A program made the translations under genes and the position numbers. A DNA stretch of 64,000 nt from assembly GCA_010645155.1 (NCBI GenBank), contig CM021321.1:3295126-3359125 (forward strand), given 5' to 3'. Source of the stretch: Tigriopus japonicus (Eukaryota; Arthropoda; Copepoda; Harpacticoida; Harpacticidae). Below are positions 23,836-34,600 of the stretch, one piece after another (position 1 is the stretch's first letter; each line of letters begins with the position of its first letter). The notes under the pieces were generated by a model that was given only the letters and a program-made list of their open reading frames with translations, did no database searches and had not been told where the DNA came from.

Positions 23836-24489
23836 TGGGGAATACTTAAGGTTGCTTCTAGTGAGCGTTTTAAATCTTACCGCTAGCGGTAAAACAGGGC
23901 CCTTGGCTGTGCTGAGTTGGCCAGCCCATTTTGGCGAATCCAAGTTTTTCGCATTTAAGCGTCCATTTGATGATTCTAGGTCCCTGGAGACGATTGATAC
24001 TTCACATAAAGATGCCCAGCCAGGATTTGGGTCAATAATACGCAAAATTTATTTCTAGGGTAATTGAATTAAAAGCAATTAAGCAAGCCTAGCGTTGTTG
24101 CAAAAAGTGGACTTGATATTGATCCAGATAAAAATTCAAAGATGCTAAATTGTTCAGTGGATTCCAAAGGATAAAATTTATTTCTTTGATATGTTGCCCA
24201 TACAAAGAAATGAAATAGTTTTTTATGTTTCTTTTTGGTAATTATGATTTTTTATATTTCATTTTCTAGCAAATAATTTTTGCGTATTGTTGACCCAAAT
24301 CCTGGCTGGGCATCTTTATGTGAAGTATCAATCGTCTCCAGGGACCTAGAATCATCAAATGGACGCTTAAATGCGAAAAACTTGGATTCGCCAAAATGGG
24401 CTGGCCAACTCAGCACAGCCAACGGCCCTGTTTTAACGCTAGCGGTAAGATTTAAAACGCTCACTTGAAGCAACCTTAAGTATTCCCCA
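23836..24489. mobile_element. Foldback element with arms of about 215 bp
   Basis: The left arm (about 23836-24050) recurs as a near-perfect reverse complement at about 24272-24489. Ends are TGGGGAATACTTAAGG and CCTTAAGTATTCCCCA. The roughly 220-bp centre is AT-rich. The arms contain GATTTAAAACGCTCACT-type sequence also found at 49110-49172 and 50528-50725, so this is a dispersed family. No transposase is visible. Confidence 0.8.
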
Positions 24490-25777
24490 TTTGATTGTTA
24501 ATTCCTGGACAAAGGGATCTAAGAACTAAGAAGATCAATCAAACCCTATCAAGTACGTAGAGCCTATCCCTGCAATGAAAAGACATGATCCTCTGGTCCT
24601 GAAGAACCCTTAGCCCCAGTCCTGCGTGGTCCTGACCTTCTTGAGCCCCAAGACTTGAAACATTTTCAATCAAATCCACAATCCAGGATTTAATCCTCAT
24701 GTTTTTCACTCATTTTGTCTCAAGGACGTCGTGATTGCCTTTGTTCCAATTCCAATCCGGATCAGATGGCTGATCTGATCCAGAACCGTCAAAAGTGCCC
24801 TTCAATAGTTACAGCCAACAACATCTCCGACTTGGACTCCATTTTTTTCAAAATGAGACTATTCTCATTCCTTCATTTTCCTGCGTCGTGGAGGTGCTGA
24901 AGAGGATGGAAGAGGAGTAACCCTCCAGATATCACCACAGATACTTCTATTTAGCATTGTTTCACAGAAGTTGGACTAATGGGTGAAGCAAGATTCCATC
25001 TATGCATTTTCCTGATTGTTAAGAGGACTAAAAAAAATCCTTTGGAGAGCTGAATGTCAAACGTTCATGAGACGAGTAAAAGGAGTGCTGGGACCTCTAA
25101 AATCAAGGTGAAGAACAATTAGTCAATATATATTAACACAAAAAGTTTGACTGAATTTTTTCAAGATGCATGTAGTTTTACTTACTAGTTTTACTCGTTA
25201 ATAAGGAATGAATGACATTTTTTCAAAATATAGCCTCGGCCTCATACCATTTTTTCAAAAATCGGAGTTCGTGTCCACCCCTTTCAGGGGTTCCTGTCTT
25301 GACATACAGAACCAAGGGTGTCGAATGATGGATTTGAAACACAGATCTTGTGATGACACTTCATGCCATCAAATCATACCTTAAAAATCTTCCGAAATTG
25401 TTTAAATTGTTTCATTTATTTTTATCCTTGCAGGGAATCACATTCCTTGCAGTGGTAGTAGAAAATCTGCAACCAACCCAAAAAAAATGCTTGTTAATGT
25501 TTCATTTACCTTGCAGGTCTCCGAACTGTCATACATTCAAAAAATTCCTTCCTTCTTGATAGCCTTTTCGCCGTGTTTTTCTGCTCCGTCTTGTGTGTTT
25601 TGTTGTATTGACTCCCTAAGAGTAAAAACTTTGATTAAATGCTAAAAACTATATCATGGTCCAGTTGGAAACTATTATCAACACAGTGCGTGCACTGCGT
25701 CCGTCTCGCAACCTCTGACAACATCACCAAGAAGCGAACAGTTCCAAAATCCCTCCAAAACAATACAACCGACTAAC

Positions 25778-28587
25778 ATGGGTCGCAAGTGTAGCGTTCC
25801 CGGATGTCGAAGCGGCTATTACAAAGAATCGTTTTCTTCTTCTTCTTCGCCTCCTCCTCGAATAAGCAAAGCCAAACAACCCAAAATGATCAAGGTGAAA
25901 GATGAAATCGACTCCGAAAAGTCCTGTCATTCTCCTTCACTTTCGCGTTCGCCATCGTCTTGCTCAAATTCTTCATCAGCCTCATCCCCTACTCAGTCGA
26001 GAACCTCAGGAGACCCTCTCAAGATCCAGAAGGCTAAAATTGTCATGTTCAGTTTCCCATCGAAGGATCCAAAGCTGCTAAAGCAATGGATAGACGCCAT
26101 TCCATTTACCACACCCTTCACTCCCACTAAGAATTCCGCCGTCTGCTCCCGTCATTTTGCTGAGGATGATCTTACCGGAGAAAGTTTTGATAGCAATCGC
26201 AGTCGGAAAAATAAGCCACCACTACCTAATCGCCGGCAAATAAAACGCTTTCCTGACGCCATTCCTTCACTTTTTCCCGATACACCGGGCTATAAACCGC
26301 CCTATGTCGAAAGGGTAAGAAGTTATGGACTGGGTAGGATAATATGATGTTAGGTATTTTGCTTTCAGGCTGTTGATCTGTGATAAAATTGGATTTTTTT
26401 TTCCTAATTGAGAATGCACGGGAGGTTCGAGTGATCTTGTTCGGCAATGGTAGGTGGCTCGTGAGAATTTGGGTAGTTTAAAGGTTTTTGCATTTAACAG
26501 ACCGCCCTCATTACTTTTATGTTACCAACATGGTTGAATTGCGAGTGTGGAAACTTTTGTTTAAGGTTTTGGTAAATTTGCAAAATTTGTTTGTTTGTTT
26601 GTTCATTCTTGCTTGAAAAAATTCGCAACAAGGATCACTTTTATTGCATTTACAAAAGGGTAAGTAATATTTCAAAGGGTAAGTAATATTTCAAAAAACA
26701 AATTTGAGCCGCCAAACTTCGAAATTGCAAGGACCTTCAACAAAAAGTGGTAATTTGCACCTGTAACCATCCAATAGCAATGTTCCTTTCAAAGGACTTG
26801 CTATTTATGAATGAAAACCATGGATTTTGCATATTTTTCCAAAATCCTAACCAAAAGTGTTCAAACTTTCAATTCAGCCATGTTCGTAACATACATATAA
26901 GTCATAAGGGTGGTCTGTTAAATGCAAAAATCTTTAAACTGCCCAAGTTCTCACGAGCCACCTACCATTGCCGCACAAGCCTTTCTCGTTGCTTCCTCCG
27001 CCCGTGATTATATTTTTTAAGAGATCAATCGAACCTCCCATGCATTCTTAATTGCAAAAAAAGTGTGTAAGTGCTTAAACAAGGCCCCAGGATTTTAGTT
27101 TGCTACAGTACCTGCATTTCTAATACAGTCAACTTCGGATATTAGGGACCCGGCGGGACCACCGAAATTCGTCCCTTATATCCGACTATCCCTTATATCC
27201 GACCGAAATTGCATGGAAATCGATATTCCGGACCTTCCAAAACAGTCCCATATAAGCGAAAATCCCTTAAATCCGGGTCTCTTGTATCCGAAGTTGACTG
27301 TATTAGTCATGTTTTACGCACATCACATCAATGGTTCGAACCACGGTTGGTTCGATATATTCTTATGAAGGATTTTAAAAGTGAAGTAGACGCCTTTAGA
27401 TGACATGAAAGGTGGGGCAAGTTAAGAAAGAATCTTGAGTTGAGAATGAGTCTTGCGAGCGGACCGCATAGTACTTGCTCCCTTTTTCACACCATTATTG
27501 GCGCCATTTTTTTAAGTTTGGGTTAAAATCCTTCATGGGAGAAATCCATTAATGGCTGGATTTATATAGATCAATGAATGGATGAAACTATTTATTGAAA
27601 TCAAAGAATATTGGCAAGTCTCCTGGAGCTTTAATATGAAATTCCGCATCAAACGTGAATTTTTTTCAAGCTTGAAAGTAGGACTATGGTGTTGGCAAGA
27701 AATCCGGAAATATTCTGAAAAACCAAAAATTTACTAGCGTGAAACGAACAGAAATTGAAAAATTTCCAAGACATGTCAAAGAAATAAAATCAGCTTCGAA
27801 AATCCATAAATCCAAAATTCATGCATGCACTGGAAAACAAAGTTCATCCACGTCTATGTATTATGTGGATTTTAGTGACGCAACCCTGGTTCAAATCCTT
27901 CATTTTACAATGCATGGTCACTTCCTGTCAAGTAATATCAATTTTACTTTCCTGTTTTCTTTTGATTCCATTTTCTTTACCAGGTCTCGCTCTCTTTTAA
28001 CACCACTGCTAGGACTGAAGTTGGTTTCAATAAAAATCTATAGATTTTTTAGTTGTTAATGAATATATTTTTTTGTTTTACTTAAGCCACCGAGGATTAA
28101 AGTTGTACCTCTAAAGGTCAAAACCCCGATCGAAGAAACCGAGATCGTACCTCCGAAGTTGTCTTTGGCGGAAAATATCATCCTAGGTTTGGACAGTATT
28201 CGCAACGGCCAGGACAAGATCAGTCATCTTCCCGAGGGTGTATCCATTGTGGACCGCAAAGACCACATGCTTTTCATCCGTTTCACGGGCAGACCACCTT
28301 GGCGAGTGGCGTATTACTTACAGATCAATGAGAATCTCACCTTTTCCGCTGTTGTGAGAAACATCAAGCTCAAACCAGAAAAGTACCGTCACTTGACTGG
28401 CCAAACCATCCCGTTATTAACCATTATATCGGAAATGCTGGTTTTATTGAACCACGAATACAAAGGACTACCCGTGCCCAAAGAGGTAAAGAAAGAAGCA
28501 ATTCCGATATGGATGGGAGAAACAGAAGAAGATGAAAAAGGAGATGAAAACAAGGACGGTGGATTGTCATGGAATATAGATATATAA
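25778..28587 (+). CDS. THAP-domain protein
   Basis: Two exons, 25778-26314 and 28087-28587, join in phase 0 (AGG, then CCA) and give 345 residues. The N-terminus has the C2CH zinc signature of the DNA-binding THAP domain: CSVPGC with Cys5 and Cys10, and VCSRHF with Cys123 and His126. The invariant tryptophan is in KQWIDAI (Trp104). The closing AVPTIF-type box is AIPSLF (161-166). The spacing between Cys10 and Cys123 is 112 residues, against about 35-53 in ordinary THAP domains. The extra roughly 65-70 residues (about 15-87) are Ser/Pro-rich and look disordered. The second exon encodes a compact unfamiliar domain (GVSIVDRKDHMLFIRF, PPWRVAYYLQINENL) and an acidic tail. Likely a nuclear, sequence-specific DNA-binding protein; targets unknown. 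The 1.77 kb intron carries two transposons. Confidence 0.75.
26405..27053. mobile_element. Foldback element in the THAP-gene intron
   Basis: The left arm begins AATTGAGAATGCACGGGAGG and the right arm ends CCTCCCATGCATTCTTAATT. Inner matches include GGTAGGTGGCTCGTGAGAA / TTCTCACGAGCCACCTACC and TTTTTGCATTTAACAGACC / GGTCTGTTAAATGCAAAAA. The right arm has an extra block of about 45 bp. The centre repeats GGGTAAGTAATATTTCAAA twice in tandem. Confidence 0.75.
27126..27300. mobile_element. Pogo/Tigger-like MITE with TA target site
   Basis: Ends CAGTCAACTTCGGATAT and ATCCGAAGTTGACTG are flanked by TA on both sides. The interior is made of inverted CCCTTATATCCGA motifs. Tc1/mariner-superfamily non-autonomous elements of pogo/Tigger type look like this. 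A second copy is at 50732-50916. Confidence 0.75.
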
Positions 28588-28603
28588 CTATTTATTTCAT
28601 GCA

Positions 28604-31600
28604 TTAACAATGGCTCACATCGTCAGTGTTGAAAAATCGATCAAATTTATTTATCAAATCTTGTTCTAAAACCCTTGGCTGGGGTGTTTGAGATGCCCGA
28701 TCTTGAGCTGGACGAACTTTTCCCTGTTGTCCTTGGTGGTTCTGTTCCAGAGTCTCAATTTCCTGATCCTCTTCACCTTCATCTTTGCGACTGTTTCGCT
28801 TTTTTGACAAATCAATCTTGGCGTACATCTCGGCAGAATTGGCTGCAATCGCCTCTTCGTTCACATACGGGTTCTCTTCGGTGTTCTTCAACAAATCCGG
28901 ATATCCCAGTAATGGGTTATGAACCTAAAATATCATCCCCCCAAAAAATCGACATCGGTCATTGAACTTTGCTTGGAAGTGGACTACAAACCATTTGAGT
29001 ATTTTGATATTGGTGAGGTTGGCCATGGATCTTGTTAGAATCTCGGGGAACAACCCGTGGCTGAATAATCAAACTGGCGTATCCGGCCTCGTCAATTTGG
29101 GGCAGATTCTTTCCACTCGGATTGGAAGCGAGGACGGCTTCGGCCAAGTTTGTGTAATAGGGTTGTTGAGGTTCGTTGAGGTTGCTAAAATAGTGATCTG
29201 GATTAATGTCATGTTCATGGAGGATGGCGAAAAATCGTTAATACTTGTGGAGTATGGGTGTGTAATTGCTGGAAAAATCCGGAACAGTCGCTTCCAAAGG
29301 ATATGCTTTCACTCTAAGATCCCAATTGGACATGTTGGGAAACTCGTTAAGATGCATTTCAGGACTCCAATACAAGTTTGGAGTGTTGGACAAGTTCATT
29401 GCCTGTAAAATAATAAAGCGTAATTCTCATGGTTTCGAAATGTATTTTGATCACTAAAAGTTGGAAACATGTGTAAGTCAAAGGCCAAACATAAAAAAAG
29501 TGTCTACAATTGTCTAAAAGGATTTTTTTTTGCTTTTTTCTATTGGGTTATTTTTTAGGGTTCAATTTTAAAGTCCGTAATGTTTTGACTCCACATGTCC
29601 GGTTGTTCGGGTTTTTCATCGGTGTTTTTGAGCCGGATGGTGATGAAACACAAAAAATGGAAAAATATCAAAACCCATAAAAAATGGGATTTAACAGAAA
29701 TTTTCAAAGAACTCCTAATCTTTGAAATCTATTAATTACTGCTTGATAAACCACGACTTTTGTCAGCACCTTCAAAGATTTGTTGGGGCTCGCTTCCTCA
29801 GATTTTATCGAACTACTCTCAGGGAACTTGGAATCATTTAATTGCATTTATTGCCAAGGCTGAGAACGAGTTCAAATGTTTCCAATGAATTTTTTTCTAA
29901 TTTTTTCCAACCAAAGGACAACAAAAGAAAATCTTAAAAAAAAGTTGAAAAGCGACGATTTCTCAGGTAAAATAATGTCTATTTTCAAGCACACACATAC
30001 CCCAGAATAGAGTTGGTTGGGCTTGAAAGTACTCCTGGGTAGTTGTCGTGGATCATTTTGTGCCTGGTTCAACGGTTCCTCCTCGTTGGTTCGCATTTCA
30101 GGGAGAGAGGATGAAGTGGTATCAATGCTTGGACCTCTCAAATTATTGTGGTCCTCTTCGAACTTCTCGTCAAATTGGGACTCGTTTTTGAGAATACCGG
30201 GTTTCCCAATGACGGAGGGTAGTAAATAACTTGTACTAAAACATTTGTATGAAACTCAAGAATGCACGAGTGGATCAACATGAATTGATTCATTTTTCAA
30301 ACCTGGAGCCATAAGTGTTTTCTATGTTTCTAGGTCTTGTTACAACGGCGTTTTCTTTCTCAGAGTTCCGTTTCTGATTGGCTCTCCAAAGAGCACAAAA
30401 GAGAACGAGGAGCAAAATAATGATGAGCAAGACCATTAGAAAATACAAGAGCCATTCCCAAAAGACGAAATGACCACTTTCCAAACGGTTCTAAAAGACG
30501 GAACATTCATTTGAAATGAGTCTCAAGAGATTTGAAAATTCCAATTGAAGAGACTTACCAGATCCGATAAGATTTCAGTTTGATTCAAGCAGGAGAAGAA
30601 GGATTCCATTCGCCAAGAACCCTCAATCGAACAAACCGCCCTGATTTCTGTTGTATAAGCTGAAAGATTTATGGAATGACCGTTTAACCATTAGCGTCTA
30701 TTGGACGAAAGAACTGCATGAAAGAGGCCATAATTCTCACCGTCGTAGGTTCCATTTTTCACCATACGAAGTTGATTGGAACAGGAATAAATTGCCTCAT
30801 CGCCCGCTTCAGCGGCACCAGTATTGTTCTTGTTCCCCTATAAAAGATCAAAATTAAGCTGCCGCTAGGTGGCAATTCACTCAATCAAAGACATGGTACA
30901 ATTAATCAAACCAATTTATTTACGCTATGCTGAAGGTCATTTCCAATTTTTCTCATGTTTTCTTAAATCCCACTGAACCTTATGTGTGACTGAATACATA
31001 CAAAACTGGAATAACCTTTTTCAAGTTGGGGTGAACAACTACTAGAATTAAATTCCTCTGAAGCCCAAAATTTGTTTTATATGAGGATCTTTGAAATTTT
31101 TCCAAGCACAATCGAAACATTAGGATTTTGATGTTGGTAAAAAGTGGCCCTATGGCCCCCTATAATACAGCCTCAGGGCCCATCAAACGGGCTTCTCAGC
31201 TTCATGATGATTCCAATTGGAAACGCAAACCATCATCTCTCATGGGACGATAACCCGGCAGAGAACGAAAAATGGCCTTTCTCTTCAAGTTGGTTTGACT
31301 GAGCGAAAAAGGAGTTTTAGGTATTAAACCAAACTCAGGAAAGCTAAAAAGACTGACTCATTCATACTTGAAGGGTTAAAACATGGCTTTCATGTGGCAG
31401 GTACGCAGGCCTAATTTATTATTAATGCAGAAACCCATAACACAATAACTTGTGCCTGAAATCTTCGCTTACAAACTGGAAAGTTCAACTCCTGCTTAAA
31501 TGAATATTGACGACATTGCCAAATCGTGGTTGCTGGATCCTTCCAGTGTCAAAGTGTTCCAACACACTTCGGATGTGTTGGTGGATTATGTCAGTTATTT

Positions 31601-34600
31601 AATGGTTACTATTGGAGTGGTGGCGATTTCAACCAGGGTTCTAGCTACGCTGAACTCGGGCGATCTTCTGTGTATGCTTCTGGCAGTCGAAGTCGACAAT
31701 CAAACTGTTGTAGACCTTGGTCCATACACAGCAGGTGGAACCATTGGGATCGTCAATTACGCTACTTCAGAAAGATCGTGTATACATCAACTGTTCTCCG
31801 TCTTCATGGAGTATTTACCCTTTATCCTGTTGCTTCAAACCTTGGCCCTAATTGTGGTGGACAAGTTTAGCTTCAAGATTCCGAATGTGGCAAGAAAAGT
31901 GGAACGTTTCCACGCTCACATTGTGGAGAAGGCTTTTGCTGGTCACGACCCAGATGTAGCTGAAGACATCACAGATCCAACCACGAATACCGACGCCATT
32001 TGTCGTTTGAGACAGAAACAAGAAATTTGTGCCTCTTTGAAAGAAAGTTCCACCATTCACCACGTCTACATAGTGAAGAACCTATTCAAGATCGCCTTGG
32101 TTTCAGGACTTGTAGCCCTCAATGCTAGCCATGGGTTGCTACAAATCAAGGATCAAGTACTCTGTCAAGTGAGAGTGAGTGACATTCCAAGTATTAAATT
32201 AGGACGAGGAATGCTCTATTTTCAATGTCGGGGGAAAAAAGTTGAGTTTCTTTTCATTTGTCTGTGGTCTCAAGTGGTCATGCTAATTCTCCATGGCACA
32301 TTATCTTTGATTGGGCTCTTATGGAGCTTCAAGTTCAGACCAGTGGCTAAGTTGTTGAAAAAAATCTATAAAGATCGTGGCATTTTGAATCAACCTTTGG
32401 CAGTTCGGTCAAATGGCGAGGACTTTCTATTCCTCTTTGACTTCTTAGCCCATAGCTACGGATTAGAATCTACTCTGAGAGTTCTGACACATGTGGATCA
32501 AGTTTTCCATGCTATTTGCAAGCCAAATCTCGATGTAGAGAGTCATGTTTGCGTGGAGGAAGATAAGGTCCAGATCAAATGGCGAGAAGCCGAAATCGAA
32601 CATTGGCTGAACAATAGACAGGGAAGCCATTCATGAATGAGGAACGTCTCCATTGACAGTTACGAAGTAACTCTCTTTCCCGCCGAAACTGTAAACCACT
32701 CTCAGACGATTTACACTTGCTCCGGAAGTATCTATTCGGCTTGGTTCAATGATTTGTCCGGGGGAAAACTGAGTATGTGATCACGATTGCTTGTAAAGTT
32801 GGGAGTTCACGGATGAAAGGAGAAAAAGTAATCACCCATTTGGCTCCAAGAGGTCCGGAGAAACCACGGGATGGCATGCTCAAAAGTTATGGTCCAACTC
32901 ATGCGGAAATTCAATGGATTCCTCCCAAAGGTGACTTCACCAAGTACGTTCTGTTAGTCGATCGGATATCTGAGGACACCTCGCCAATACGTAGAGTGCC
33001 TCAGATTCCTCAAATTTTGAGAAATGGGTCGGCCTCGTCCGACAGAACAATTATTGATGACGTGCCTCAGTTGAACAACCAACACTCCCTTGAGTGCTTA
33101 AATGCAAAGTTAACCGACTACACCATTCATGGGCTCGAACCTAGTGAGTGCTATCGCATCCAATTAGGCACGCAGACTGGTCGCATCCTAACCAGACAAT
33201 TCATCCAAGAAGACGTCATCACTCAACCTAAACGGATATCAGGGATAGAAATTGTGCAAATAACCCATAAGTCATGTCTAGTTAAATGGATATCACTGCC
33301 TCAAAGTCCTTGCCTCAAGGGCTACCAAATCGAAATCCTAACCTGGGAAAGGGACAAGCATCGAGCTGTGACTGTGCCGAAGCTTGAGAACTCATTCAAG
33401 GTGACTGATCTTGAGAGTTGCTCAGACTATTTCATTATTATTCAAGGTATCTCAGCACTTCGTGGGTTGGAGGCTCAGGGTGTCCCCAGGGAGGAATCTA
33501 TGACCACCTTAGCATATACTCCATCTGACCTAAGAGTCATAGACTCAACGCCTGTTTCATTCAGACTGAAATGGACAGCTCCCCCACGGCAAACGGTGAA
33601 ACACCGAGTAAAATATTCCTTTCTTGTGACCTCGCCCTCCATTCCTGCTGTTTCATTGATCCGCTCAATCGCTGATAAAACTGAAATTTTAATTTCAAAG
33701 TTGCCTCGACCCTGCCACAAATACAAGGTGTGTCTTCAAACTCAAATAATTTCACCCAACGGAAGTGAGTTGAATTGCGAACCGGTGGAAACACATTGCT
33801 GCACTCTACCACGTGCGCCAATAAAATTCAGCGTGACCAACAGTCCCCCAAGGATTAAATGCAAAGCAACCAGAGACAGGGACTTTGTAGGTCAATGTAG
33901 GATTAGGTGGAGTTGCCAAGAACCAGGATTTGAAGAAAATGACGAGACCACAGTAGCTTTAAGTACTACATCTGAGGGATGGAATTTATTTTGCCAAGGT
34001 TGTCTCCAGATGTGACCTATCACTTTCTGATATCTGTTGTGTGTCCAGACCTTTACGTCGAAAGCAAAGAACTTCAAGGCAAACTAGTGTTCGATTCCAG
34101 GACCAATATGGTCAGTGTACAGTAACAAATTACTGATATATTATTCAGTAAACGTTGATAGCTTACCCTTACTAGCACCACATCAGTCTTTGGCAGGTTG
34201 GGCGGCTCTCCGCATGTTATTGGTTTGCAGCTTGGTCTCATATCGAACTCCCATCTGAAAGAATTACAACCGACGCATCATAAGAATGACCAGAAGAAGT
34301 CACAGTAATTGGAAAGCTGATATTTGTGAACTTACATTCCATTTCTCAAACATTTGCCTTGGGAGCTTCCCCATAAAATGTATCCTTCATCACAAGAGAA
34401 GTCAATCATCTCTTGGAGAGTGACTTCATGAGTGGATAAGGACGCCTTGCCATTTTCTATTGCGATGGGCACGCATGGCACTTGCTCTTGAGGGATGCAA
34501 TTAACATTTTATAAAACAGATTATCACTCAAACGAGAAAAAAGAAGAAAATAATTACCTTGACTACGAAAGAAACCAAAAATCTCCACCTCACACAATGC

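Larger units (their letters stand above)
22525..25777. other. Intergenic with inverted-repeat elements
   Basis: Apart from the two inverted-repeat elements listed separately, I see no gene. Short open frames inside the repeats are not genes: the same peptide is read from both arms of the inverted repeat. The final 200 bp before 25778 should hold the THAP gene promoter and 5'UTR. Confidence 0.4.

Noticed and set aside
23852..24473. Two open frames encoding nearly the same peptide (LNLTASGKTGPLAVLSWPAH) on opposite strands
   Set aside because: They are the two arms of the foldback element. Identity comes from the inverted repeat, not from a gene pair.
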